Assembly (NCBI RefSeq): GCF_034190915.1
Contig: NW_026947507.1
Location: 30,184,001-30,248,000 of the forward strand
DNA from: Cavia porcellus
Lineage: Eukaryota > Chordata > Mammalia > Rodentia > Caviidae
Direction: 5' to 3'
DNA length: 64,000 nucleotides
Under the pieces are notes generated by a model. It was given only the letters and a program-made list of their open reading frames with translations. It was not told the origin of the DNA and made no database searches. This document shows, piece after piece, positions 36,840 through 48,425 of this stretch; position 1 is the stretch's first letter, and each line of letters begins with the position of its first letter. Both the position numbers and the translations under genes were made by a program.

Positions 36840-37200
36840 CCCTGCGGGAGGCGGCGCAGGGCTCCAGCAGCGCTGTGCATCGTGACTCACGTTTGCACCG
36901 GGCTCCTGGGGCAGCTCCTGCAAGCGGCCAGGAAGGGGGCGTCCCGCAGTGGGTGTGGACAGCCGCTGTTTGTCAGGAAGCTGCACACACCTTTGATGCT
37001 GGATCATTACCTGTCCAGAAGATACTGGGGAGTCCCTGATGGTCACTTACATTTTATCACTTCCTGCGACTCATTAAACCAGAGCTTTCAAACACAACCA
37101 GATAATGCGGGCAGGAGGCAGCCGCTTCCCCCGCACCACGTGTGCTGGGCTCTGCGGGTGCTCGCCGTTCTTCTCTTCTGCACTGACACTGCGGCTGGAC
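36840..37200. other. CpG-richer patch in the SMIM31 intron
   Basis: CpG is clearly more frequent than in surrounding AT-rich DNA ('ctgcgggaggcggcgcaggg', 'ccgctgtttg', 'gcggctgg'). It is below island length. It could be a regulatory patch or a decayed insertion. Confidence 0.3.
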
Positions 37201-37324
37201 TAGACTAAAATACATTTTCAGTTCATGAGGAGAGCATAGGTGGGAGATCAAACTATATATTGAGGACTGCCATGAAAAGGTTTCTCTATGCTGATTTGTG
37301 CTATTCTGAATTAATTTTTTTCCC

Positions 37325-37475
37325 GTTTGCTTTTGTTTTTGTGTCAGGATCTCACTCTCTAGTCTAAACTGGTCTAAAACTTTGTGGTCCAGACTGGCCC
37401 TGAAGTCTCCGTGATCTTCCTGTCTCAGCCTCCCAGTGCTGGGATTATAAGTAGGTGCTACTATGCTGGCTATTT
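37325..37475 (-). mobile_element. B1 SINE, diverged
   Basis: 'tcaggatctcactctctagt', 'cagtgctgggattataagta'. Confidence 0.7.
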
Positions 37476-37524
37476 TGAATTAATTTGTGTTGTATATCGC
37501 TGAAGTTTCAAGAAAGAGGTTTAT

Positions 37525-37660
37525 AAACTGGACATGGTGATGTATGCCTGCAATCTTAGCACTCAGAGGGCTGAGGCAGGAGGATTGCTCTCAGTTTCAG
37601 GAAACCCTGAACTACATAGGAGACCCTGTCCTTACAGCACAACACAACACAACACAACAC
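37525..37660 (+). mobile_element. B1 SINE with (ACAAC)n tail
   Basis: 'ctggacatggtgatgtatgc', 'gggctgaggcaggaggattg', tail 'cacaacacaacacaac'. Confidence 0.75.
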
Positions 37661-38877
37661 AGAGGTTTATAAATAGCTCAGATAATAACTGTGCACAAAT
37701 CAGTGTGAATGGCAGTTCTGCTCATTTGCAGTGCATGGAATTTTATAAACAGGGTTCCAATGGATATTCTTATGGGATTTTAGATACAATATCATAAAAA
37801 TATCTGTCTCAGAGGTTTAGGTTTCAGATTAGGTGATTAATATAAAGTAATATAAATACTATTTAGGGTGAGGTCAATGGGAAGAGCTGGAGAATGAGCA
37901 GGAAAGACCATGGATGAGCTAATGAGTTTGGTATCTGGGTAAGCTGGCCTGAGAAGTCAGCTGAAGATGTTCATTCCTTCATGCAGTGAGGAGTTAGAGG
38001 GGCCAATCCGTTCTGAGTGACAGGAGGGCAGGGACTGACCCCAGACCAACTCTCTGCGTTGTGAAACTTACATTCTAGATAATACAAAGTGTTCTATCTT
38101 ATTTTGTTTAAAAGATTGCTCTTGCTAGCTTGTCCTTCTGTTTTTGGCTTTTCAAGGAAAGGTTTCATATGGAGATGAAAAATTTTATGTGGCCATGTGT
38201 TATTACCCTGTAGTTTTCTACCTGTCTTATCTTTTTTATAAGACTCTCAGGGGGAGACTAGTGCTTGTTTAATTTTTCGTTCCCTTTCTGTGCCCAGCAC
38301 AGTGCTTTCTTGCAAATAGGATGGAGTGAAAGTATGCTGGCCTGAATGGTCAGTTGGTGTCAGTATGAAACTGTGGAATGAGAGTCGCATTATTTTGCAG
38401 ATACCTTTGCACTCATGTGAAGATAACACACAATATAAAATGATGATGATAAGCAACAAATTAGCAGCATTTAAAAATATGCTGCAAAAATTATACAGAA
38501 TGAATGCTTATTTTGATTTGAGTGATTATAGAAGAGAGGAAACAATTTGGGGAATAAGCAAATTTTAGGTAGAAAAGGAGGAAGCGGAAGATATTACCGG
38601 TGGGTAAGTAGAAATCTGCTACTCAGGAGAATTCCCAGAGCAGTGGGCAAAATAAAGTAGTGAAGGGTTCTGCCAGACGGATGGGTAGTTTAGAAAAACT
38701 ACCCAGCTACGGCTTGTCCTACTGTTTGAATTTGGAGCTTATAATCTGTTTATACTAAGTGAGACAGGAAGTCTGTTTAGTAGATTGTTGTCAGCCTTAC
38801 AAAGAATAAATACAGGACGGGATTAAAGCAATGACGTGCATCTCTTACAGCACTGTTTCGGGAACCTTTTATTTCAG

Positions 38878-38879
<2 letters not shown>

Positions 38880-38913
<34 letters not shown>
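38880..38913. repeat. (AC)n microsatellite
   Basis: About 17 AC units. Confidence 0.95.
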
Positions 38914-38916
<3 letters not shown>

Positions 38917-39141
38917 TAAATGTGTTGTGGACAGAGGACAGGGGATCGGATCTGAAGTAGATTTTGATCAAAAAAGGTCCAAGTCCCTGTGCCATTGGTC
39001 CTGATGAGACTCTTGTAGTATCTGATTCTATGAAAAAAGTAGTTATAGTCCTATTAAGCAACATATATTATCTTTTATCATATCTATTTGAGATTATCAG
39101 ATACACAGATTGGAATATGTTTTGTCAAAAGAGGGTAGGAA

Positions 39142-39295
39142 AAGCCCGGCGTGGTGGTGCACACCTGTAATTCCAGCACTTGAGAGGCTGAGGCAGGAGG
39201 ATCATTGCAAATTCAGTGGGCTACAGAGTGAGCCCAAGGCCAGCCTGAGCTGCACAGTGAGAACTTGTCTAAAAAAAAAAAAAAAGAAAAAAAAT
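39142..39295 (+). mobile_element. B1 SINE, full length
   Basis: 'aagcccggcgtggtggtgca', 'gcccaaggccagcctgagct', A tail. Confidence 0.88.
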
Positions 39296-40084
39296 GAAAG
39301 AAAACAAGAAAAAAAGAAATTGGGGAGGAGAAAGAAAGATGAAGAAGAAAAATCACTTTTTTTTTGGCTACTGTCATGTGGATGGCACCTTAAACCCTTG
39401 GCAGGGTAGTCTATCTTAGACTCTTACAGCGAGGAGCTGAAAAGCTATAGGTGGTGATTTACACTTGCTCTGTGATGGGGCAAGTCCCATTCAGGTAGCT
39501 GTGCAGGAAATGTTTATCTCTGTGTCCAGCTGGTTTGGGGTGGAGGAGAAGAGGCCTAGTGGCAGCGAAATCATCTGGAAGACAAAGAGTGGAAGACCTG
39601 TGTGTCTCTGTCAGCAGCTGTAGGCGACACTGTGTGCTTGTCCCTGTCTCTGGTAAATATGACAACTCTTGTGAGACAAGTGAGCAGTGACTCTTTAACT
39701 ATGACACAGGGAGAAATGTGGTCTTTGGGCGAAGCCATTTCCTGGATGCAAGTGGGGATTCAGAAGATGAGGAGTTGGGCGGGTCTCACATGTCTTGATC
39801 ACGGCTGTCTTCGGAAGCACAGAGCTCAAGGTCTAGTGCTGTTAGTTTTTGCCTCTGGCCTGGGTTTAAAGAAGGCAAAGAACTAAATTTCTGGCCTTCT
39901 TTTTATAAACTAATAGATTTCCAAGCACACTTTGTATGCTTTTCGGTGACAGCTGATGCTTCTTCATATAACTGAAAAATGAGTTGTTTTTAATCTGAAA
40001 ATAAAGGGTACTAGAAAAGGACATGTAAAGTGAATCTACTTGACCAGGGCAAAATTTAGTAGAAGATAGTAAGAAAGTCTTTTT

Positions 40085-40247
40085 GTTTGTTTGTTTTTTG
40101 AGACAGGTTCTTCTTGTGTAGTTCAGGCTGAACTTGCACTCACTTTGTAGCCCATGCTGGCCTCAAATTTGTGGCAATTCTCCTGTCTCAGCCTCCCACG
40201 TATGTAGATTATAGGCATACAGGCATGCACCACCATGCCCAACTCAA
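40085..40247 (-). mobile_element. B1 SINE, full length
   Basis: 'tttttgagacaggttcttct', 'gcaccaccatgcccaactc'. Confidence 0.85.
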
Positions 40248-40261
40248 AAAAAGATCTTTTC

Positions 40262-40304
40262 TTCTGTAGCAGGAATTGAACTCAGGACTTTGTGCTTGCC
40301 ATCA
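40262..40304 (-). mobile_element. ID-like SINE fragment
   Basis: 'caggaattgaactcaggact' then 'ttgtgcttgcc', truncated. It abuts an oligo-A run and the half-L1 target site. Confidence 0.5.
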
Positions 40305-40315
40305 AAAAAAAAAAA

Positions 40316-40332
40316 AGTTTGAATGAAATTTT
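40316..40332. repeat. Left target-site duplication of the half-L1
   Basis: agtttgaatgaaatttt, matching 43563-43579 at 16 of 17 positions. It marks the 3' boundary of the element. Confidence 0.8.
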
Positions 40333-40619
40333 TAAAAAATTTTTATTTAAGAGAAAAACCAGAAAAAGTTATACAGAATTTCAGAAAAAGTAAACAGTAG
40401 GAAATCACTAGTTAATAGATTACATATTGTCATCTTAGAAATAATTGTTCAAGTTACAAAATTAAAGCATAGAAAGTGGACTTTCAAACAGTGAGACTGC
40501 AAACAGTTCTGTAAAATGATCCAACAAAAACTCAGTAATATGGTTATCTATCTTATACACTTAAATATACATGCAGTTATATCCTTTAGAGCACTTTCTT
40601 TTCCTCTCTTTTGTACAAT

Positions 40620-41600
40620 GACAATTACACATTTTGGGTTTTATTACTCCCACAGTTCTTATTACTTTTTTTGAAGAGAGTAAAACCAAAAGTGACATAA
40701 CAGAACAGAGTCAGTCAAATCAAAAGGATGGACATAATACATAATGTAAAAACAAAATACAAGATGATCAACAATGGTTACCATACTGCCTCTTGCTATC
40801 TTAAAAAGAATTGCCTACATCATCAGTTATAATGAAATTGAACAAAACAGTAAAGAATAAAACCAAAACATTGGAGACATTATAGGACTTCAAAAGAAGA
40901 TAATAGTCAACCAGAATGGACATTATAATGAATCTTATTGTCTGCACAGTTGTTGCCTATACTTTTGAACTTGGTACTATCAAGCAAAACAGAATAGAGG
41001 AAAATCAGTCAAAACAAGATGGTGAGAGCAATACAGGGTTTCCAATCAAGTTAATAGGAAATCAAAGTGGGTTACTATAATATATCCTGCTATTTTTTAT
41101 TTATTTTTCCCTTATTTAAAAAGATAAAAATAAAAAAGTAAATAATAAAAAAGGAGATTGAGATAAAAAGGGCATAACAACAAAATAGCACAGGTCAAAA
41201 CATAACCATTTGAGCAAAATAGTGTTTCACCACAAGATATCCCAACATAAAAATAGTTACCATAGTGTCTCTTTCCTTTACATCTTTGAGTATAACTTCA
41301 TATACTGTAGCACCAAACATATCAAGACAATGTAAAACCATTCAAGAGAATGGCAGTATTACAGGGTATTTAGAATCTACTATCAGAAAATGAACAATGG
41401 TTTCTGTATAATCTCCTTGTCTATGAAAGTTTTTGTTTATATTATCACATACAATAAAATCCAATAAGATACAACCTGTTAAGACCAATGGAGACAGAAG
41501 AACAAAGCTTGATAGGACTTCAAAACAAGATGATACTAAATCAGCACTAGCTATTATGATGTCTTGTTTTTCTCCAAAATAGCTACCATCCAACCTTCTC
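40620..41600 (-). repeat. A-rich ~150-bp tandem repeats forming the half-L1 3' region
   Basis: Units recur with landmark '(a)caggacttcaaaacaagat'-like blocks on the plus strand at about 40883, 41034, 41362 and 41513 (spacings about 151 bp), with a degenerate copy between the second and third. Each unit also contains 'accata-tgtctcttg', 'atcagatata-taaaat' and 'aataaaacc'-like blocks. The array directly replaces the position of ORF2. Confidence 0.75.
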
Positions 41601-41639
41601 TGCCTCATTCTGTTGAGCTCTTTTTCTGTCATTAGTTGT

Positions 41640-42022
41640 CAGTTTGTCTTCTTCATTTTGCTTTCTGCTCCATTCATTGTGGCCTCTCTGCCACTGTTTC
41701 TGGAATCTTAGTATTTTTCTTTTTTAGAATATCCTGCAGTATTCTCTGTAGAGTTGAATTGGTGGTTGCAAATTCCCCTAGTTCCTCTTTATCCTAGAAG
41801 CACCTTGTTTTTCCATCAATTTCCAGGGATAGTTGTGCAGGATATATCAATCTTGGCTGGAGGTTATTATCTTTTTTTTTTTTTTTTGCTCTTCAAATTT
41901 CTTGAGAGAGGTTATTATCTTTCAAAGGTTGAATTATTTCCCCCCATGCTCTTTGTGATTTGATGGTTTGTGCCGAGAAGTCTGCTGTAATTCTGATGGG
42001 TGTTCCCTTGTAAGTGATCTGT
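41640..42022 (-). pseudogene. Out-of-frame C-terminal domain remnant of half-L1 ORF1
   Basis: Beyond the frameshift near 42020, sequence matching the L1 ORF1 C-terminal domain (the region around 'TIKSQRAWG') is still recognisable in a different minus-strand frame. It is interrupted by the 36-bp insertion plus duplicated target at 41872-41919. It ends near 41640, where the A-rich tandem repeats begin. Confidence 0.6.
41872..41907 (-). mobile_element. Micro-retroinsertion (20 bp plus 16-A tail) inside the half-L1
   Basis: On the minus strand a 20-bp segment followed by 16 A residues is flanked by perfect 12-bp direct repeats (gaggttattatc on the plus strand at 41860-41871 and 41908-41919). This is the signature of L1-mediated insertion of an extremely truncated, polyadenylated RNA. 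The source of the 20-bp segment is not recognisable. Confidence 0.75.
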
Positions 42023-42941
42023 TTCCTTCTCTGATGGCTTTTAATATTCTGTTCTTATATTGGATTTCTGGAATTTTGATTATTATGTGCCTTGGTGTTG
42101 TTCTGTTTGGGTTGTAGGTAGCTGGGGTCCTGTACGCCTCATACATCTGAGTATCTTTACCTTTTGCTAAGTTAGGGAAATTCTCCTGGATTATTTCTGT
42201 GAATAGCTTTTGTAGTTCATTTGTTTGTGTCCCTACTTCTTCTTTTATGTTCTTAATTCTTAAGTTATAGATCCTTTTAAAATCTCCTAGCCTTTGTATT
42301 ATTGCTGTTTGTTTTCTTGTTATTTTAAAGAAGTTTTTCATTTCATGCTCCCACATTACAAATCTGCTCTCCAGTTCAGATAATCTATCCTTAGTTTCTT
42401 TCAAGCTGTTATGCCAGCTTTTGATAGAGTTTTTAGTTTCCTGGTAATCTCTTTGAACCTGCTTCATGTATTCTATGTTTTCTCTATTTTCTTCATCAAA
42501 CAATTCTCCCCTTTTTTTCTGTTCTTCCATTTCACCATCTGTTTTTTCTTGGGCAGTGCTTAGCATTTCTCTAACTATTCTACTTATATCTTGTTTTATT
42601 TTGTTAAATACTTCACTTTTGAACTCATCTATGAGGCTCTGGAGATACCGCTTTATGTCTGTTGGTGCCATGTCTGATATTGCATGTTTTCTGTCTTCAT
42701 TCTCCTTTGCATTTACCTTTCCTCGATCAGTGTTCTCAAGATTGGGGACTGAGGACCCTTTCTTGTTGCCTCCTCTTCCCATACTTTTTGTTCCTTCCAT
42801 AGAAGCATATATAGGAGGCCCAGTTTTTTTTTTTTTTTCTTTGTCTGTTATAGTTTGTTTGAATCCACTGGCTATGTGTTCCTGCCCACTGCAGTGTACT
42901 AGGGAGACACAGACCTGGGCAGCTTCTTCTGGGCCTGCCAC
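41934..42941 (-). pseudogene. L1-type ORF1 protein of the half-L1, frameshifted
   Basis: ORF1p is the LINE-1 RNA-binding chaperone that packages element RNA. The open frame is 335 codons, but the likely native start is the internal Met at codon 48 (42800), because upstream codons run through a poly-Lys (oligo-A) tract of apparent 5' UTR. A Gly/Lys-rich N-terminus is followed by a long coiled-coil heptad region at about residues 100-215. Next is the RRM-like domain (about 225-305), with the L1 hallmarks NLRIKNIKEE, then TPRHIIIKIPE and RILKAIRE. After about codon 306 (near 42020) the homologous C-terminal domain continues in another frame, so a small indel has broken the protein. A short insertion at 41872-41907 interrupts the remainder. 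The element is probably dead for protein production. Confidence 0.85.
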
Positions 42942-43562
42942 TCCAGGTCAACCTACTGGAGGCTTTACTGCTAGGGTGCACTGCCAGGCTCAGGGACCTG
43001 GTTTGGGCTAGCCTACTGGGTCTTAGCCACGTAACCCAGGCCAAGCGCTCTGCACCAATCCTGCTTGAGAGGGGATTATTTGCCTGAAGTCACTGCAGAG
43101 TCCTGTTCCAGCTAGTCTGTCCAGTCCCAGAATGTCCTCTTTTGGAGCCTCCTAGTCTATGGAAGGGTCCCTGTTCCTCTCACTCACCTGCAGGTCGATG
43201 CAGGGCTCCCCGCCAGTCTCGCTCTCAACTCCCATTCGTGGATTCCCGCTCTCAGAGCTTTTCGCAGGTCTCTCTCCCTGCTGTGCCCATTCAGACACAG
43301 CAGCAGCAGCAGGAAATACAAAATCGTGGCTTCCAGTGGTGCAGGTTCCAGCTTCAGCACTGAGATTTTATCTGTTCTGGTTGTAGCACCAGGATTGCAT
43401 TTCAGTTGGTTTCTCTCAGCTTAGTTCATTCCTGGGTAGGCAGGGTACATCTCCCCTTGCTTAGGACTCCTCACACCACACCATTCCTGGATTCTAAGGT
43501 GGGTATCTCAGAGAGCCTCCATAGCTGCTATTATCTATCTGCCATGTTCTCCTGGAAATCCC
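42942..43562 (-). promoter_or_regulatory. Half-L1 5' untranslated/promoter region
   Basis: A GC-richer stretch upstream of ORF1 on the minus strand, beginning next to the 5' target-site duplication with 'ggagaacatggcagatag'. L1-type elements carry internal RNA polymerase II promoters here. That this one does is inferred from position and composition. It contains a short CAG-type run on the plus strand near 43300. Confidence 0.5.
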
Positions 43563-43579
43563 AGTTTCAATGAAATTTT
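43563..43579. repeat. Right target-site duplication of the half-L1
   Basis: agtttcaatgaaatttt, the partner of 40316-40332. It marks the 5' boundary of the element. Confidence 0.8.
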
Positions 43580-43699
43580 ATCTTGAAATTTGAAACTAAT
43601 TTATGCATATTCAATTATTGTATTACTTACTGTTATTTACTCAATAAATACAGTTTGTGATATTGAGGATAAGCTAGTTTTATCTCACTGTTTAGTTTT

Positions 43700-43765
43700 T
43701 CCAGGATAGAACTTACCTGCTAGGCAAGTGCTCTACCACTGAGTTACATCCCCGACCCCTCTTAA
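43700..43765 (-). mobile_element. ID-like SINE fragment
   Basis: 'caagtgctctaccactgagt' then 'tacatccccgacccct'. Confidence 0.65.
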
Positions 43766-44269
43766 GCTAATTAGAGAACAAAGAATGAATGAGATACTGA
43801 TTGGTTCAAAAGGCATCACTTTTCTGATGTGTTGGTATTGTGACTTCATTCAATGCTCTGGTTATTCATGATTTTCACTGAAGAATTTTATAGAGGATAC
43901 AGTTTGCAAAAAAAAAATTATTCAAAACTTCATCAATATCCTGAAATGTCTTGCAATCCTTCAGTGTTTATTTCATTTTTCTTTGAAGTGCCTGAGTATC
44001 TTCTTCATGTGATGGATTCTAATTATATTAGTTGCTCATTTTCAGAAATTTTGCTGGAGGGATTCATGTTGCCTGAACCATTCTATTGTGTCTTTTATGA
44101 GGAGTGTGGTGTCACCTTGCAGTTGATTTATGTGGAATTTGTCATATTGCTGGATGCTTAAAATAAAGACATTGACCTATTTGTGGAGGAGTACCAATTG
44201 CTCTACAGTAAATATTTTCCATTGCTTTATTATGGATAGTGCTCTATCCTAGTCATGAAGAATCTAAAG

Positions 44270-44450
44270 AATGACAACAGCACCCTATACGTTTTACCCA
44301 TGTTTTTTAGTTTCTCACATTGACTCTCTGAGCCCAGCACTATTATTATTCCCAGCACCCCATGAGAGAATCAAGGCTTTGAGAATTTGTGTGGTTTGTC
44401 CTAAGTCACAGTGACCAAATGGCAGAGCCAGGCGTGAACCCAGGAATGTG
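44270..44450 (+). mobile_element. MIR SINE
   Basis: 'ctattattattcccagcacc', 'tttgtcctaagtcacagtga' and 'tggcagagccaggcgtgaac' match the MIR core and 3' region. It is an ancient mammalian element. Confidence 0.75.
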
Positions 44451-47151
44451 TAATAATTGTTGCATTCTTCCTTTTTAACCAAAGAAGTTAGAATAACCCT
44501 TCAGATTTTGGAAGCTAAGAAAATATTTTCTCATATCTGAACCCACTTATTCGTGGAACCTGAGTCAAAAGTAGCCCATGAAAATCTGTGACCCCTTGTC
44601 TTCCTGCCCCTGGCTGGCCACGCGGGACTTTGCTTGCAAGGACACAGACACTGGCCACACAGCTATGCTTCTTCTTCATCTTCTGCACAGGGATGACTTT
44701 GGCTACCTTAAAGGGCTGAGGGCGTGCCTGCCGCTGGCTTGACTCATCTTGCGGAGCACTGTCACTACTTGGGAGCTGGTGATGGTGAAGCTTCTTAGAC
44801 CGCAGCCAAATCTACTGAAGCATAACCGACTTTTCCGTAAGTTTGCTGGTGCCATGTGAGTGCACTAGAGCTTGAAGACTCCTGTTCCAAAAGTAGGAAG
44901 TTAAACACCAAAACATTCATCTCTTAGATCTAAGAATGATGTTAAAATGCTTATATCCTCTTTTTACCTCTGAAGGAATTAAAATATTTTGGTTAATGAT
45001 CCATTTTCCCCAGTTTCTTGTTGGACTTACAGATCTTCAATCCAGGCTCATTTCATGTGTTGTATTCAGTTTTGCTTTGAAGACTTAGGTTTTCAATTTG
45101 GTTGTCCTCCCTAAACTCTTTGCTTGGGATGTGCCTCGCTTCCCCTACCTATTCTGTCACCTGAGCTCTTCTGTGAGGCCTGCCTCAGTGTCCCCTGAGG
45201 AAACTCTCCCCAGTTCTGATGCTGTCATCTTTAGTAAGAGGCACTGGTGCTGCACTCACTGCCTCCTGTCCTGACCGCACGACTGAATTTTCCACTACAC
45301 TGTCGGCTTGCTGTGTGTGAGAACCAAAACCTACCCATCCACGGATCCTCTGTTATTTATAGCACAGCTCAGTAGACTGTCAATAACTGTGTCGTAAACT
45401 GAATTAAATATGATCTTTTCAGTTCATTTGTGGCTCTCCACTGGTGCTGTGGAAAAAAATTAAAATAGCCCTGCTATCCTTGCAAAGATGGTTTCGCTCA
45501 GATTTTTATTGCAGGGAGGGGAATGCATGCCTTCGGTGCTCTCATGTGAAGCTGGGCTATGCCTGTGCTCTCGTGGTAGTCATAGGAAGAAAATTTGAGG
45601 CCAAAAGTGTTTCTTTGATAGAAGCCTGTCACAGGCAGCAGTGATCTACCCTGCTGATTATAACAGTGTTCAAATGGAGGAGATTCTGCTTGAAAAATGA
45701 CTGTCAGGAAGCATAGGGGTGGAGAGAAAGAAACACACGGGGAAAATGGCATATAAAATATAAAGGAAAGTTAGATTTCGCTGACTGGGCTGATCCTTTT
45801 GGTCCTCATGCTCATAGATTACAATCATGCAGGCAAGCTGGTGGAGAAGATGGGGCAGGAAAGCTTGATTTGGGAGACTTTGTTCTCATCTTGGATCTTC
45901 TGCTAATTAACAGAGTGCCCAAGACACCTACAGAACCTTCTTGAGTGTCCTTTATTACGAATGAAATGTGACTAGTTGGAGTCAGTGCTTTGTGATCCTG
46001 GTGAACCTTAGATTACAGAGCTTGTTAAGGACACACGGCCAGGTGCACTTGTTCACTTTGTCTGTGACGGGCCCGAGCAAACAGCCTCCCCAGCATGCAT
46101 CTCTGGTTAGGAATCGTAGATCAGGTGCTCTTTTAATCATCCTCGCTCAGGTAACCTCTGATGTAATGATTATCAGCTCCATAAAGTCATACCTGTGTGG
46201 GGATCTTTGTGTTTGGCAGGCTTGCTGCTTTTACCTTTCTTCCCTTAGTCACACAGACTATTTTCGCTGGGCATGTGACTTTCAGGAGCAAAAATGACAT
46301 CTTCAAGTTTCCCTGTAGCTGTGTACTAAATTCTGGACCAAAGGAAATGGTCCGCGCAAACCTGAAAGTCTGTAAGACAAGAGGCTGCGGTATCCTCTCT
46401 TTTGCTTTCTTCTTGCTAACTGGCTCATACAAATGATACCAAGGGATGCGCATTTGTATTAGCCAAAAACAGTGAGACAGAAGTCACCTGGGGACAGGTT
46501 GCCCTAGATTGCCATGTCAGCGTGAGCCCAGCTACTATGTGGGAAAAATATAGCACTATCCAGTTAAATGATTGCGGTTTGCTTTTTTTTCAGCCAAAAC
46601 CATTTTAAACCAATGTCATGTAAACAGTTCGGAAAGAGGAAGGAGCCTTGGTGGGCTGCAGCTATGTTTCCAGGTCTGTGCAGGGCATGGATTGCGAAGT
46701 ATTTACTGTGGCTTTTATTGCCAGTTTCGTAAGTGGTGGATGTCTGTGTTAAGTGAGAATGTCTTCCTTTCACAGTCAAGAGTCGATGGGGACGTTGGGC
46801 AGGAAGTTCAAACACAATTTGTTTTTTATGATTTTATCTTATTTTCTACAAATATATGTAATTTCCTTGGTGTATATTTACACACTCATGTATACATATA
46901 TAATTTTTTTGGCCTCAAAAATGTAATGCTCCCTAAGTTGTCATTAGTTTTGTGTGAAACATAGTGGGTCCCAGACTACCAAGCACATGTAAATTATTTG
47001 CTTCTGTTGTTAACAACTGTTATTACTGGCAATGTGCAAAGCATGTGGTACTGGGCTTTTAACTACTGCCATATATTTTCCAAATGTTTAGGCTTTGACA
47101 GGGACTTGTTTTAAAAAAATTCTAATCCTTTTCCTTTCCATGTAGTTTTAA

Positions 47152-47156
<5 letters not shown>

Positions 47157-47192
<36 letters not shown>
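47157..47192. repeat. (AC)n microsatellite
   Basis: About 18 AC units in the SMIM31 intron, 144 bp past the donor. Confidence 0.95.
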
Positions 47193-47194
<2 letters not shown>

Positions 47195-47195
47195 A

Positions 47196-47468
<273 letters not shown>

Positions 47469-47769
47469 CTACAGTAGAAAACAGACACTGGCTGAATGCA
47501 CCATAATCCAGGGAGCTCGCTCAACAATCATTTATTTTAGAATCAAAACATGAAATTTGATAAATACCTGTGTGCCTGGACTGATGTATTTGGCAATAAC
47601 AGAATATTCTCTTCCCCACCCCCGCTGTCAAATTTGGCACAAATGAACTTACAGCTTCACTATATAGCATTATATAGATTGAAAGAGAATATGGGAGTAC
47701 AAAAGACAGGATCCACTTATATTTTTGCACTGTAGTGAGTTTTTTTCTTTTCCTTCTTTTGTTTTCTTT

Positions 47770-47952
47770 CTTGATATTGGAGACTGAACCCAGTAGCTTT
47801 ACACTGAGCGATGCTCTCAGTCCCTTTTTATTTTTTATTTTGTGAAGGGCCCTGCTGAGTCTCCAGATTGCCCATGCCCTTGCCATTTGTGATGCTCCTG
47901 CCTCAGCCTCCCAGAGTGCTGGGATTATAGGTGTGCACTCACGTGCCCAGCT
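47770..47952 (-). mobile_element. ID-B1 composite SINE, antisense
   Basis: 'ttggagactgaacccagtag' (ID) and 'gtgctgggattataggtgtg' (B1). Confidence 0.7.
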
Positions 47953-48139
47953 GTGGTTGTGAATTTTTTTGGACACAACTTTGAGAGTAGAGGTATACCT
48001 TATCTCCTGAAGAAGCAGTAATGTGAATATCTATCAGGCCATGACTATAAACAGGTACAGGTTAAAATATCTTTGGTTTATGATCTGAAATTACATGGCA
48101 TCTGCAGATGTACAACTGGAACAACTTTTTGACTTTTTA

Positions 48140-48425
48140 AATTTTTTTAAAAATTTTATTTTGAAAGTAGTAAAATACAACAGAACAAGACAGAATAAAG
48201 CCAAAGAAGATTGTACAGTGAAATTGGTATAGAACTTCACAGCAGGTTGCTGGGATAACAGTAATAGGTATCACAGTATACTTCGTTATCTTACAATAGT
48301 TGTTCTTTCAATCACATATCAAAATAAAATGAAATACAGAACATTGTAGAACTTATCAAAACAGAATATTGAATAGAGCAGTGCCATTAATCAGAATAGA
48401 GCAAAACAGTAATAAAAATATTTGC
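48140..48425 (-). mobile_element. Half-L1-family 3' tail, third copy
   Basis: The A-rich sequence 'aacagaa-aagacagaataaagcc' and 'atagaacttcacagcaggt' matches the tandem units at 14.8 and 40.6 kb, with the same A/T-rich 3' terminus near 48140. About two degenerate units are visible. Confidence 0.65.

Larger units (their letters stand above)
40333..43562 (-). mobile_element. Complete half-L1 (HAL1-type) retrotransposon, ORF1 only
   Basis: A 3230-bp LINE-1 derivative flanked by near-perfect 17-bp target-site duplications (agtttgaatgaaatttt at 40316-40332; one mismatch at 43563-43579). Read on the minus strand, a ~0.6-0.75 kb GC-richer 5' region precedes an L1-type ORF1. This passes into about 1 kb of A-rich ~150-bp tandem repeats and ends in an AATAAA-containing A/T-rich tail. 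There is no reverse transcriptase ORF2 and no room for one. The 3' end and the duplications indicate L1-type target-primed integration, presumably with reverse transcriptase supplied in trans. HAL1 elements are a described group of ORF1-only L1 derivatives. Assignment to a named subfamily was not possible. Confidence 0.82.

Noticed and set aside
40620..41600. CRISPR-like or satellite array
   Set aside because: The ~150-bp degenerate repeats have no conserved short repeat/spacer pattern and are explained as the 3' region of a retrotransposon with copies elsewhere.
42466..43011. 181-codon plus-strand ORF
   Set aside because: It is the antisense shadow of the half-L1 ORF1 and 5' region.
44577..44880. 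Possible processed pseudogene of a basic protein on the minus strand
   Set aside because: A short lysine-rich stretch is visible, but I could not match it to any family, and there is no A tail or flanking duplication.
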